From: Sphaerolaimus hirsutus
Taxonomy: Eukaryota; Nematoda; Chromadorea; Monhysterida; Sphaerolaimidae
Direction of reading: 5' to 3'
Assembly (NCBI GenBank): GCA_964036195.1
Contig: OZ038453.1
Location: forward strand, 30,012,997 to 30,076,996
DNA length: 64,000 nucleotides
Shown here one piece after another: positions 31,933 through 43,552 of this stretch (within the stretch, counting starts at the first letter, position 1; each line of letters opens with the position of its first letter). A program made the translations under genes and the position numbers. The notes beneath the pieces were generated by a model. That model ran no database searches and had not been told where the DNA came from. It worked only from the letters and a program-made list of their open reading frames with translations.

Positions 31933-33004
31933 TAGTTTTAAAAACATATTTACATTGAATTCGTACATAAATATGTATACTCGAGTACTGTGTAAATACG
32001 TTTACATTTTCTCCCAAAAACATACGGGTTCTAACTTACTTGTATACTTTTTGAAGGTACGCGAGTACAGAAATGTACTTCAGATAGGGTTTTATATAGG
32101 CTTTTTCAAGACATAAAGGGAAAAAAGGAAGAAAAACTAAAAATAAGGAAAGATATCCAAAATAGCTTTAAAAAAAGATAAAAACACATTAACTAGTGAG
32201 TTTAAGGGTGAACAGGTTTGGAAATTATTGAGTTTGAGCGAACATTGGGGAAAAAATTCTCAAAAATATACACTTTTAAATTTTCTGGATATAAAAGTAA
32301 TTTACTCAAGTTTACTCATGCGCAAAAGTAAAAAGTTAATTTACATTTTTTTACTTTCAAAAAATTCAGTATTTCTAATAACTCTGGTAAATTGGCAAAG
32401 ATGAAGTGAAATAATGAAAAGTAATTAGTAATTTCATATCGCTTTTGCCATTTTACTTTTCAATTCACCTTGCTTTGCCATTTTATATCACTTTTGCCAT
32501 TTGATTTCTCACTCATCCACTTGCGGAACTGGCCCCTGGTCTATCCACACAATACCCTGTGGCTGTAGTTTAAACACATTATTTTGAATGCACTGCTGCA
32601 GATTTTTGTGTGAATAAATAACGTTGCATAATCATTTACCTATTTACCTCTAATACGTAGGGCTTGAACTCAACTCGACTCGACTCGTGACTCAAAAGTA
32701 AATTTGGGTGCCAACTCGACTCGACTGGAAAAATATGGTCCAAACTTGAGACTCAATATGTTTGTTTGACTCGAGTCAAAATTTTGGCAAATTTCGAGTC
32801 AGGTATTCCCATTGTAGTATGTCCAAAAATATCAATTTTTATTTGCATTTTTTCAACATTTCTCAAAAAATTTGCATGCAAACACACATTTTGACACCGC
32901 ATACAAGATATGTCATTAATTGGCTTCGCATATGTATTGAATGATGCCTGAACTCAAGTTTCTGAAATGACACAATGATGTCATGAAACACACACACCAT
33001 CCTT

Positions 33005-33606
<602 letters not shown>

Positions 33607-33626
33607 ATCTGAAATACATTGCACAA

Positions 33627-34025
33627 CATAGGCGATGCAAGGTCCCAATTTGTGCTTGTGACATTCACATTAGCCAAATTTTCACCTTGTGACACCTTGT
33701 TATCAGAGCCCATGTGAAGTGTATATATTATGTGAATTTGGCAGCCAGCCAACAATTTCGAAATCACTATAAATATGTATTAAAAAAATTGGCTACAAAT
33801 AGCTATATAACCATGTATATATGATAATTTAAAGGAAAAAAATAAAAATGAGAAAATTGGCAAAATGGAGCAAATTTCGGTGATTTTGGGCTAATTTGAG
33901 CTTTCACTCTCAATTGTTCAATACACGCTTGTGAATGTCACAATGTGACAGTGAAATTTCTGCTTGTGACACCAAAAATTGCGCTTGCAACATTCACAAG
34001 CGCACAAGCACTTATGCTGACTATG
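33627..34025. mobile_element. Family A hAT-like element, long form (399 bp)
   Basis: Ends CATAGGCGATGCAAGGTCCC and ACTTATGCTGACTATG are flanked by perfect 8-bp repeats TTGCACAA (33619-33626 and 34026-34033). The middle, about 210 bp (33700-33925), is absent from the 186-bp copies. The empty site is preserved in the family I copy near 45645. Confidence 0.85.
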
Positions 34026-34494
34026 TTGCACAATGTTGACACTGATCAAACAGATTTGATGTAGTTGAAATGACCTATGTCTCGGTAGTATGTGTCTTTG
34101 TCAACTTCTCTAGACAGTGTTGCATCAGAGCACCTATATTTTTGACTACAGCAGGGATGTATCCCGATAGGGGCTGCTGATGAGAGATAAAAAATTCAGG
34201 GATTACAACTTCTAGTATAAATTTTGGGAGAGGTGTGATAATTCTATGTGCACAGAAGCATGATTTTTCGCTATGATCAGCAGACCGGTCACATAAATCT
34301 TAAAATCCTTGAAAATATGTATTTCAATGGTTTTTCATAAAAAAACACTGGTTTTTTAAAAGAACCAGGTTATTTAAAGATGTTGTTTTTCCATCCCCAG
34401 GCTGGTTTTATTTTTGCAGCTTTATTTGTGGCAACACCCAGAAAGTGTACATGTGTGTGTAAAAAGTTATAATTTTGCATTATCTTGGTGTTAG

Positions 34495-35475
34495 AATGAA
34501 AATATAGCCGTTACGCGGATCTGCATTGTGCTTTAATAGGCAATGCAAACTGCGGGAACTGACCTGAAAGCATGTTTTGATTTCTTAGGTATTAAGTAGC
34601 CATGGGGAACCCCCACTAAAGTTTGTTGATTCTGATAGAGGAGGTAGTAGCCGTTAAGCGGATCTGCATTGTGCTTTCACAGGTGATGCAAACTGCCGTA
34701 ATCCACATGAAAGCACATTTTGATTTTTTAGGTATAAAGTAGCTACAGGGAACCCCACTAAAGTTTGTTGATTCTGATAGAGGACATTCTGGGCTACGTA
34801 ACGGTGTAAAAAAAGCCGTTACGCGGATCTGCATTGTGCTTTCACAGGTGATGCAAATTGCTGTAATTGACCTGAACACACGTTTTGATTTCTTAGGTAT
34901 AAAGTAGCTACAGGGAACCCCCACTAAAGTTTGTTGATTCTGATAGAGGACACTGCGGGCTTTGCAACGGTGTAACATATAGCCGTTACGTGGTCTGCAT
35001 TGTGCTTTCGCAGGTGATGCAAACTGCCATAATTGACCTTAAAGCACGTTTTGATTTCTCAGGTATAAAGTAGCGACAGGGAACCCCCACATAAGTTTGT
35101 CGATTCTGATAGAGGACATTCTGGGCTACGTAATGGTGTAAAATATGGCTGTTATGCGGATCTGCATTGTGCTTTAATAAGCAATGCAAACTGCGGGAAC
35201 TGACCTGAAAGCACATTTTGATTTCTTAGGTAAAAAGTAGCAACGGGGAACCCCCATTAAAGTTTGTGGATTCTGATAGAGGACATTCTGGGCTATGTAA
35301 CGGTGTACAATATAGCTGTTACGCAGATCTGCATTGTGCTTTCACAGGTGATGGAAACTGCTGTAATTGATTTGAAAGCACGTTTTGATTTCTTAGGTAT
35401 AAAGTAGCGACAGGGAACCCCTGATAAAGTTTGTGGATTCTGATAGAGGACATTCTCAGCTACGGTGTAAAATAT
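34495..35475. repeat. 168-bp tandem repeat, about six units
   Basis: The phrase 'gccgttacgcggatctgcat' and variants starts at about 34507, 34649, 34816, 34983, 35151 and 35319, a spacing of 167-168 bp after a shorter first unit (142). Each unit ends 'aagtttgttgattctgatagagga'. Minus-strand open frames across it repeat with the array and are not credible genes. Confidence 0.9.
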
Positions 35476-35781
35476 AGCTATAATGCCTTGATAGTTGGGT
35501 ACCCAATAGTGAATAATGTGAGAAATGGCTAATTTTGGTAATTTTCACTTTCAAGTATATGCAATATATATGAATGGAAATTTTGCATGTATTTCATAAC
35601 TCAGTGGACCCATTGGAGTACTTTAGGACCATTTTTGCAATTTTCAATTTTTTACCAGTGTCCAAGGTTTGTTCCTGGAGTGGCCACTGACTCGTGGACT
35701 GACTCATATATCACAATATAATAACATCACAAAATTGTCCAATCATAATTGGAAAACTGCAAGCAAAGATAACAAACATAC

Positions 35782-35915
35782 GGTTGTCAATTGCCTCAAC
35801 AGTGGCATTTAATCCACCATATGCCAAAGAAGATTGTGAAATATGTTCAATAATTAAATTATACCCCCTTGAAATGTATTCCAATGGAAGTGTAACACCA
35901 TTTTGACTGGAGATG
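35782..35915 (-). CDS. CUB domain C-terminal half, exon (CUB-B)
   Basis: This minus-strand exon has acceptor TTGAACTTCAACTGCAG before 35915 and a strong donor AACC/GTATGT at 35782. Phase is 2-1. It encodes ISSQNGVTLPLEYISRGYN, LIIEHISQSSLAYGG and LNATVEAIDN. This is the usual end of a CUB domain: a hydrophobic strand, then YGGLNATVEA in place of the common G-F-x-A-x-Y. The phase 2 start matches 37175-37066. Ending in phase 1 is typical of shuffled extracellular modules. Confidence 0.75.
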
Positions 35916-36052
35916 CTGCAGTTGAAGTTCAATTTAAGTGCTCATTCATAGAAAACATTTGCAACATATTGTTGGATATAGCACCTGTGCAATTCAGAAG
36001 CTAGAAGAACTCTCTGTGTGTATTTGAGCGATAAATGCACGATTGTGGCCAC

Positions 36053-36240
36053 ACAAGCTAGTTTTCAATGTTCCTTTTTGAAAACTTGTAAATCAGCATT
36101 GAACGCATTGTATTTTCTAAATGAGTCGTTTTTACTCTCCATCAACTGTAGATGATGGGCACCTCATTCTAGAAAACTCAAATGCATTCAATGCAGATCT
36201 ACAAGTTTTCAAAATTTTGGTTGAAAACTAGCTTGTGTGG
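36053..36240. mobile_element. Family F palindromic MITE
   Basis: Ends GTGGCCACACAAGCTAGTTT and AAACTAGCTTGTGTGG. The interior is shared with 28650-28858 ('caactgtagatgatgggcac', 'cattctagaaaactcaaatg'). Confidence 0.7.
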
Positions 36241-36589
36241 TAAAAATGTAATAGTGAGTCTATGATGATTCCTTCATGGATGCTACATATATGTTGAGTG
36301 ATCTGAGGCAAACTGGCATGCATTGCTATTTCCACAATGTGTTACTGATTGCATGCAAAATGTACATAATATGCATGACACATTTCTTGAAATACCATAA
36401 TATAAGGCAACATTTATCCAAAATAATTCATTTTTTGGAATACCAATGGATGCATTTTATAAATTATGTCAGTCTGTTTTATTCACAGTGACTTCATAAT
36501 TCACAGAGGCTTTGAAAACTTATTGCTTGATTTTCTGCAGCTACTTCCAAAAGTATCACAATTCAGGACTTTGACAAACTGGGCAGTGA

Positions 36590-36895
36590 TACACAGCAAA
36601 AAAATGGGTGTGTGATGCGCGGTGAAGTGTCCTGAAGTGACTTCACGCAGATGCGCAATGTCGGCGTGAAGACACTTCACTGCATTCCAGATGCTTCACG
36701 GCACTTCACGAACCATGCAAAGTATGCTGCAAAGGTTCTTGAAGTGCACATCATGAATTTTGGTCTTTGTGAAGCTAGGTGAAGTGAGTGGAAGACACTT
36801 CACCGAAAACTTTGTGAAGTGTGTGGAAGTGAGTGGAAGTGTCTTCACAGAGCTCACTTCCACACACTTCACGAACCCATTTTTTGCTGCGATAT
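36590..36895. mobile_element. MITE rich in GAAGTG/CACTTC
   Basis: Inverted ends CAGCAAAAAAATGGGTGTG and CGAACCCATTTTTTGCTG enclose many copies of (T/G)GAAGTG(A/T) in both orientations. The duplication could not be fixed. No gene. Confidence 0.6.
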
Positions 36896-37065
36896 GAAAA
36901 AATATGGAAATAAGCCAAATGTGAGTAGGAATGAACCCACAGGCCCAACTCAATTATGCTAATTTTAAATTTTTTGAGTCTTTTAGACATTTCAGAATAT
37001 CTATAGTCAATGCAACAGTCAACAACACATAAATATAGCAATGGACAAAAAATATGTTTGATTAC

Positions 37066-37175
37066 CTGTACACAGGGGTATTGTTTCTTGCAGAACTTTG
37101 CCGAGATTCATACAGATTCAAAGATTCAGTTCCATCGGAAGGTTGGAAATTGTGAAGTGTGAATTTCAATGATCT
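37066..37175 (-). CDS. CUB domain middle part, exon (CUB-B)
   Basis: This minus-strand exon has a textbook acceptor (AACTTCTTCCACCCATCATTTCCAG is pyrimidine-rich up to 37176) and donor TACAG/GTAATC at 37066. Phase is 0-2. It encodes RSLKFTLHNFQPSDGTESL, NLYESRQSSARNNTPVYS. The alternating hydrophobic strand followed by D-G-x-E-x-L-x-L-Y-E is the central CUB signature. It joins 41087-40957 (ends in phase 0) and 35915-35782 (starts in phase 2). The intron to the previous exon is 3.8 kb of repeats. Confidence 0.7.
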
Positions 37176-38020
37176 CTGGAAATGATGGGTGGAAGAAGTT
37201 GAAAGGTTGTACCATATTTCTCTCTTTAAAACAACCCGGTGCATAGACAAAAAATGTTCAAAATTTCTGGCAGTGACCAACAATGGGTTAGTTCTCAAAA
37301 TAAAAACACTGTCTGTATTTTGAGTTTTTCAAAAATGAATACCGGTGTTTTGAGTTTTTTTCACGAAAAAAACTTTAGTTTCTGTGTTTTATTTCTGTGT
37401 TTTGTTTGTGTAAACTCAAGTTTTTTCGTAAAAACTCGAGTTTTTCGGTAAAAACTCAAGTTTTTTTTTGATAAAAATACGAGTTTTTTAGTAAAAGCTC
37501 AAGTTTTTTACAAAAAGTTGCATTTTACAGCATTACTGTGGAAACATTGATTTTCTCCATCTTGCACACGTTTTTTTGTGTACTGGAAAATTTATATTAG
37601 TCCCAAATGGGTGACCAAGAGATACCTTTGACAGCTTGAGAGGTAAGGAACACTGAGCTTCATCTTTTATTTTCTTGATAAATACTTATTTCATCATTAA
37701 ACTTGGATACTTTATGTACATATTTACACACTATACATACATGCATACCTTATGTATGCTCATACTCACAGTTCAGTTCAAATCATGTGCCTTTGATTGC
37801 TTGAATAAAAAAACTCAAAAAACGTTTCCGTATTTTCTGTGTTTCCGTGTTTCAGTGTTCTCCAAAAAAGAACTAATTTCAGTTTCCGTGTTTTTCAAAA
37901 TTGTTGTGTTGTGTTCAAAAATGTTTCTGTGTTAGAGTTTCATTCAAGAATTCAATGTGTGTTTTTGCCATCGTTGGCAGTGACAGTGAGTGACAGGTAT
38001 TTTAGAGACGGTGACAACTA

Positions 38021-38022
<2 letters not shown>

Positions 38023-38065
<43 letters not shown>
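38023..38065. repeat. (TA)n microsatellite
   Basis: About 43 bp of TA dinucleotide. Confidence 0.95.
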
Positions 38066-38068
<3 letters not shown>

Positions 38069-38084
38069 ATATGAGGCCTCTACT

Positions 38085-38414
38085 TCTAAAAGTCGACAAG
38101 TCAACAAAATATGATTTTGAGTAAATCGCATTTTAAGTTTTGGACCCAATTCGAGGCCCGTGGTGCGTTTCCAATGGGGCTCTCTCATGCTTTTCATTAA
38201 GTTTTATATGTTGACAATAAAGTGTCAAATTTTCAGCCCCTGCTCTCAACCTTTATGTGAAAAATGGGGTGTCCATAATTTCCATACGGTCAGAGCAAAA
38301 CTGTTTTTGGAAGGGAAATGGACTTGTCAACTTCTTGCACTAGAGAACATTTTTGTTCCCGGCGACGATGAAGCTGCCTTATGGGCAATTTATGGACTTG
38401 TCGACTTTTAGAAA
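38085..38414. mobile_element. Small inverted-repeat element
   Basis: Ends CTTCTAAAAGTCGACAAGTC and GACTTGTCGACTTTTAGAAA enclose about 290 bp. The same 'gacttgtcgactttt' end recurs twice near 40027-40070, so this is a dispersed family. No clear duplication. Confidence 0.6.
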
Positions 38415-38677
38415 TCTTTGTCCATAGTGGTCATATCCAACGATGGAAAAAACACAGAAATTGAAACAGTTTGTGAAATTGTTTTTGTTTTACACAGAAA
38501 CACGGAAACTCACATATTTTGAAAAACTCAAAACTCAAATGAGTTTTTTTTTGGTGAACACAGAAACACAGAAACACGGAAACACAGAAAAGTTTTTTGA
38601 GTTTTTTCAGCGAAGTGGTTGAATTCACATGAATTCAGCTAAACTAATTCAACAAGATAAGATATGCATGTATAGTG

Positions 38678-39003
38678 CCGTATTTGCTTGAATAGTTCCC
38701 CGCTTGAATAATCCCCCCCTCGAAAAATCCCCCCCTGTAAGACGAGTGAGGAAAAAATAATTCCCCCTCAAATAATCCCCCCCCTTTAAAGATTTGATTA
38801 ATCTGTTCTACCTAATTTTAACAAAAATGGCACGTTATTGTGTTTATAAAGCATCATTTGGGAAATGAGTTGATGGAAACATGCTTGAAAATTTTGACAA
38901 AAGAATAATTCCCCCGTGCATAATTCCCCCCTTGAATAGTTCCCCCCTCAAAAATGTCTGACGAAATAATAATCCCCCAGGGGGATTATTCAAGCAAATA
39001 CGG
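38678..39003. mobile_element. Family G MITE, 326 bp
   Basis: Ends CCGTATTTGCTTGAATAGTT and GGATTATTCAAGCAAATACGG (first and last 19-20 bp). TA follows at the right; TG precedes at the left, so one copy of the duplication has mutated. Confidence 0.8.
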
Positions 39004-39134
39004 TATATGTAAATAATATGTACATAAATGTATTCATATTTTATTATGGAACAAAGAAGAAATTGAAGATGGCATGCACAATTGCACATATCCTGGTGTA
39101 ATTGACAATTTAAGTTTCAACATGTTTCAGTATA

Positions 39135-39488
39135 CCATATCACCTCGAATTAACACCCCTCAAAATGGAATGGCAAAATAATAAGCCCCCTCCAAATACC
39201 CCCCTCTGGGATGATGTACATGTATTATCCAATGTATATGGTGTATTTATTACTGCTAATTTGCAGCTCAGCTACACATAGACTGTACTAGATTGTGCAG
39301 CTATCTACACATTTATTTCAAATATATCCTCTTTGTACATTTATAACCTGTTTTGGGTATGTAAATGCCGACTATTTACCATGATTCTTATGAAATTTTC
39401 TGACAAAATAATAACCCCCCCCCTCAAATAAGCCCCCCTGTCAAAATTTGCTGGTGAAATAATAAAGCCCCATTTCAAGGTAATACAG
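39135..39488. mobile_element. Family G MITE, 354 bp
   Basis: Ends CCATATCACCTCGAATTAAC and CATTTCAAGGTAATACAG are flanked by TA (39133-39134 and 39489-39490). Internal 'ccccc' runs and 'aaaataata' are shared with 49360-49677. Confidence 0.7.
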
Positions 39489-40240
39489 TAGTTGTAGTTA
39501 AAATCAATTCTGTAGCCTTCCATACAGTGAACATCCATTGAAGAATTTTGGAGTACTGCATAAATTGTCATTTCTGGGCATTTTGTTGATGCTGGTGTTG
39601 TGATGTGGATGTCCTCATTGTGGACATTTTTATGGACTTTTTCGACACTTCAATGAATACACAGATGTTATGTGGTGCTAAAACATGTGCAAAACCAATA
39701 TTTTATAAGAAAACCACTGTTTCCACATCGAAATGCTGTAAATCATAATTTGTTGGAAAAACTCAAGTTTTTTGGGGAAAAAACTCGAGTTTTTTGGGAA
39801 AAAACTCGAGTTTTTTAGTAAAAAAACAAAAAACTCGAGTTTTTACAAAAAACACAGAAATAAAAACAGAGTTACTCAAGTTTTTTCCAAGAAAAAAACT
39901 CAAAACACAGGTATTCATTTTTGAAAAACTCAAAACACAGAAAGTGTTTTTTTTTGGAGAACTTGGTCGTTGGTCATATCACATTTCTTGCTATCTTGTT
40001 CCAACAAAAAAGGGAGCGGATGGTGGACTTGTCGACTTTTAGCCCGAAACTAAGTGGACTTGTCGACTTCTTGCCCGAAATTTTTGCATTTCCCCCCAAA
40101 AAATGTCAAATTTGACACTTTGCCACATGGGCATGTGAGTCACTCAAAAGTAGGCAGTGACAATCACTGCGTCACCGCCACATTTTTGTCACTGACAGGT
40201 TGTTACACAAAAACGGCAAAGGTGTTAGGTCAATGGGGGT

Positions 40241-40400
40241 TGGCATTGAAAAAAAAGTCTGGGAGATATATATTTTTTAAATCTCAGAAAATATAATATT
40301 TTCTGAGATTTTTATTGTTTCCACGATTGTCCAGAGAAATTGGAATATATTTTTTCTGATTGAGAAAAACATTCGAGAAAATCTATAAGAACATGTGTGA
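40241..40400. mobile_element. Family C end fragment
   Basis: The sequence 'ggcattgaaaaaaaagtctgggaga' followed by ATCTCAGAAAATATAA(T/G)ATTTTCTGAGATTT matches the left part of the family C copy at 9687. The right end is missing. A family B-type left end (CAGAGTTGTAAAAAGTAATA) follows near 40611. Confidence 0.5.
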
Positions 40401-40956
40401 TGTGTTAATTTTGAGCAATGATTGCATACTCAGCCAAAAAAGGCATGATAATTTTAAATGGCTGAATGTGAAAATTCGGTGAAAGGTGAATATTTGCTGC
40501 GCGATGTAAATTCTAATTTTGGAGCTTCCATGGCTGGAATAATTTAGCAGTGAACAGTTATCACCAACTAAATTCCCTTTTCCCTTATATGCTTGTCACA
40601 TCGAGTTGATCAGAGTTGTAAAAAGTAATAAAGTTTTATCAAAGTATATGTGAATGTAAAGTATTTGTTTACTTTCTTGCATACATATCTACATCATCTA
40701 CATATACACAATCAATTTAATGGAAAAATGTGCATGCAACTGAATTACAATAAGTGGCGCCCCACAAAATATTCGAACAGTTGTGTAATTCAAGTTGTAT
40801 GTTTTTTGCAACCTAGCATAGCACCACAGGATGCTATAAATCTGTGTAACACCCCGGGTGTTGTGCATCAGGCTTTTTATATGGCAACATATGCTAGGTA
40901 TGCTTCAAAGGTACATTTATACAGATTCAATGAATACACTGCTGACAATAGCTTAC

Positions 40957-41087
40957 CCATCCACCCTGTAATGTATAATAGCAATGAATCGCTCCAGCTC
41001 CTGTGGGAAATGACACTCCTTCTGCAGATGACACATCCGTTGTCTCAATTGCTGTAGCCTCGTCAAAATCTGCTGGACATCCACTGA
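40957..41087 (-). CDS. CUB domain first part, exon (CUB-B)
   Basis: This minus-strand exon has acceptor TATTTTATTGCAG before 41087 and a strong donor GATGG/GTAAGC at 40957. Read in phase 1-0 it is fully open: SGCPADFDEATAIETTDVSS, AEGVSFPTGAGAIHCYYTLQ, GGW. First cysteine, G-V-x-F-P and the C-Y-Y-T second-cysteine strand fit the front of a CUB domain. The phase 1 start matches 42336-42209 and the phase 0 end matches 37175-37066. A family G MITE ends only 13 bp upstream of the exon. Confidence 0.65.
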
Positions 41088-41100
41088 CTGCAATAAAATA

Positions 41101-41507
41101 CCGTATTTACTCGAATAATCCCCCTGGGGAATTATTTTTTCGTCAGACATTTTTGAGGGGGGGGGGAACTATTCAAGGGGGGAATTTTTCAAGTGGGGGG
41201 ATTATTATTTCGTCAAAATTATTAGCCATGTTTCTATCACACTAAATACACATCCTGTTTCCATTGGTAGTAAATACACTGGATGTAAATACTTCATGCA
41301 TTTAGTGAATCAAACCACACACAGCTCTTTTGCTGGGGTTGACTTCATCGATTGTTTTTTAATAAATGTGCATTCACTACCTTCCATCATTGGGGGGGGG
41401 TGGGATTATTCAAGTGGGGAATTATATTTTCCTCACTCGCCTAACAGGGGGGAATTATTCGAGTGGGGGAATTATTCAGGTGGGGGGAATTATTCGAGTA
41501 AATACGG
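41101..41507. mobile_element. Family G MITE abutting an exon
   Basis: Perfect 19-bp inverted ends CCGTATTTACTCGAATAAT and ATTATTCGAGTAAATACGG are flanked by TA (41099-41100 and 41508-41509). This is the cleanest copy of the family. Its left end is 13 bp from the acceptor of exon 40957-41087. Confidence 0.9.
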
Positions 41508-41844
41508 TAGTATGCAAGTTGAAAGTCATTGTGTTGTGTATACAAATGCGCAGTGATAACTCCAGGTGAATGTTGCCACAATTAGAAATAATGTATTTCT
41601 TACAATAGAATTGCATACCTCCAATAGAACGGCACCTTCAATAGAAGAGCACGATTTTTGCCCACGCTAGAAAACAATAGAATGGCAGCCACCAGCATTT
41701 TCCCATTTTCTGATTCCTAGCAAGTGCAAACTTTGTCCATTTCTGTTTTCAATAAAAAAATCTCTTGACACCCTACTTTCACCAGTCTTACAATCTAATT
41801 TCGACCAATTCACGCAGATAATGCACTACCAGAGCAGTGTGCAC

Positions 41845-42141
41845 TAGGGTGTCAAATCTCCATTATCTGCTGTCCACCGGCAAATTTTTTCCATTTTCCG
41901 TTCCTTTTTCTGGCAAATGCAAAAGATTCCATTTCCATTTTCGTTTTGTGATTCCGGCTTGGCAAATTTTTTTTCCATTTCCGTTTCTGCAGAAAAAGTT
42001 CTTCCCATGTCTGTTTACCGCTACCGCAGGCAATTTTTTTACCGTTTTCCGGCCAGAGTAGAATCTCCGTTTTTTGGCAATTGCAAAATTTTTTTCCATT
42101 TCTGTTTCAGTTTTCTGCAAAAAATTTTTGTTGACAGCCTA
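41845..42141. mobile_element. Family H hAT-like MITE, 297 bp
   Basis: Ends TAGGGTGTCAAATC and TTGTTGACAGCCTA are flanked by perfect 8-bp repeats GTGTGCAC (41837-41844 and 42142-42149). The interior has repeated 'tttccattttccg' tracts. It lies in the intron 68 bp from exon 42209-42336. Confidence 0.85.
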
Positions 42142-42208
42142 GTGTGCACTGAATTGCATTCGTGTTTACATCACATAAAAACGCAAAAAGTTTTTGACAA
42201 AAGCAGAC

Positions 42209-42336
42209 CATTGACTCTAGTGAAGGAGGCAGAAAATCCACGTTGGGTGTGATAACCATCAGTGACAAATTCCAATTTGAGAATGGCACCAGGGGGTGTG
42301 ATGAATGGCGCATTTGGTACACTGCTGCCAGATAAA
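42209..42336 (-). CDS. CUB domain C-terminal half, exon (CUB-A)
   Basis: This minus-strand exon has acceptor CGATTGATTTCCAG before 42336 and a weak donor AATG/GTCTGC at 42209. Phase is 2-1. It encodes LSGSSVPNAPFITPPGAILK, LEFVTDGYHTQ and RGFSASFTRVN. L-S-G, then L-x-F-x-T-D and G-F-x-A-x-F are the classical CUB C-terminal signatures. It joins 43284-43062 (ends in phase 2) across a 725-bp intron and leads to 41087-40957 in phase 1. Confidence 0.8.
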
Positions 42337-43061
42337 CTGGAAATCAATCGAGTGTATGTAATATGTAACGATGGCAAAAAAAAGATTCGAAAATTTGAAA
42401 ATATTGAATCTTTTTGACTTTCCTAATTTTTGACCACACAGTGAAAAAATACTTAAAAATCGAGTTTTTTTTTCATTAAAAAATTCAAAAATTCAAAAAC
42501 ATTTTTGAATTTTCGAATTTTTGGGGGTATTTTAGGTTTAAAATAGGTTATAAATGCAAAAAATTATCTTGAAACATAAATTTTGCATGAATTTTTTGTC
42601 ACTGCAAAACTTCAATGTTTAAATATAACAGTATAGAAGGCTGTAAAAGTATAGAAGACTGTAAAACCTAAAGATGTAAACTGGTGGAAAATTTAAATGA
42701 GAGTTTGACATAATTATATTTGAAAAATCTCACATGCATGCTGGTAGGCTTTCATCTTGAATACAATTTTAGTAAAAAGAATACGGTAACGAAAAAGAAA
42801 GCCGACCCTGGCGGACAGCAGTGAGAGGGAACATCGAAGGTGTTCACAACTATGATTCAGGGGTTGTTTCCACATTTGGTTTTGTTTGAATTGATGCTCT
42901 GATATTCAAATGTTGCTTATGTTTCATAACAAATACTACATATGTTCAAATAAAAATTGTGTGAACAAGATTGGTGAAAAAAACACAGAAAAACAGCCTC
43001 CAATATAATGGAACCCCAATAGCACACCAGTGAAAAAGTTGATGAAAAAATAGAACAGTAC

Positions 43062-43284
43062 CGATGTATTCGAAAGTTTGCCACTGTCAAAAGCAAATAA
43101 TCTGATCCATGTTGGATTTGAATATCTTCAAAGTGAATTTTTATAGCCACATCATCACTGTCAGATGGCTCTATTATCCATGTGCAGTACAAATTGTTGC
43201 AATAATCTTCAGGGTAGTTTGGTGACTTTATAATGCCAGTCTGCACATCTTTCCCATATGTTGTACTGGCACAGTCGCAAGTCT
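43062..43284 (-). CDS. CUB domain N-terminal half, exon (CUB-A)
   Basis: This minus-strand exon has acceptor CCATTTCACATGCAG before 43284 and donor ACATCG/GTACTG at 43062. Phase is 1-2. It encodes TCDCASTTYGKDVQ, GIIKSPNYPEDYCNNLYCTW, DDVAIKIHFEDIQIQHGSDY. G-x-I-x-S-P-N-Y-P, the C-x-W strand and F-x-D-I-Q are unmistakable CUB landmarks. With 42336-42209 it makes one domain of about 117 residues, the usual CUB size. This is the first exon of the gene that I can support; a signal-peptide exon must lie upstream. Confidence 0.85.
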
Positions 43285-43552
43285 CTGCATGTGAAATGGT
43301 ATAAGAAAAATATTTATTGGATATTGTTCCTGTAGAATTGTTGATCTGGAAAAGTCGGAGCAACACACTGTTGGACTGACCAAAAAACTTTTTGGGCTGA
43401 ACTAGCCACAACTTGCTGCATTTATTATTGGAACTTTGGAAGGGAAAGTGGCAAATTTGTCAATAGCAATGCAAAATGTCAAAATGTCAGTAACAAACAA
43501 TTTTCATGTTAAAATTTATATTTTGCATGACAGCTGAGACTTGACTTTAGAC

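Larger units (their letters stand above)
31411..32386. mobile_element. Family B element, split by family G
   Basis: The left end CATA.GTTTTAAAAACA is interrupted at its TA by a family G copy. The right end is TTTCTAATAACTCTG. Flanking 8-mers GTAAAATG (31403-31410) and GTAAATTG (32387-32394) match at 7/8. The interior has 'ttactcaagtttactcatg' type repeats of the family. Confidence 0.65.
31321..32538. mobile_element. Family P MITE enclosing families B, G and A
   Basis: Ends CTGGTGCTAGTTGCGCAAGT and ACTTGCGGAACTGGCCCCTG, with arms carrying 'gtggagaagtga', 'aaatggcaaacgcaaagtga' and 'tttgccattttac'. A family B element (31411-32386) lies inside, and this holds family G (31415-31932), which holds family A (31494-31679). 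The family P target duplication could not be fixed. The left edge coincides with the acceptor of exon 31249-31320. Confidence 0.65.
37285..39965. repeat. Region of GAGTTTTT/AAAAACTC repeat blocks
   Basis: Blocks at 37310-37530, 37795-37940, 38440-38620 and 39745-39965 consist of 'gagttttt', 'tttctgtgttt' and their complements. The first two are largely in one orientation and the last two in the other. The outer ends 'cagtgaccaacaatggg' and 'cttggtcgttggtcat' look like degraded inverted ends. Several other repeats lie between them. No gene. Confidence 0.45.

Noticed and set aside
32545..32595. Minus-strand block reading QCIQNNVFKLQPQG beyond the family P MITE as the first part of CUB-C
   Set aside because: Tempting Cys-x-Gly spacing, but its phase 0 start does not fit the preceding exon (phase 1), while the 72-nt block alone does.
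34495..35475. CRISPR-like array
   Set aside because: Direct tandem units without spacers, in eukaryotic DNA.
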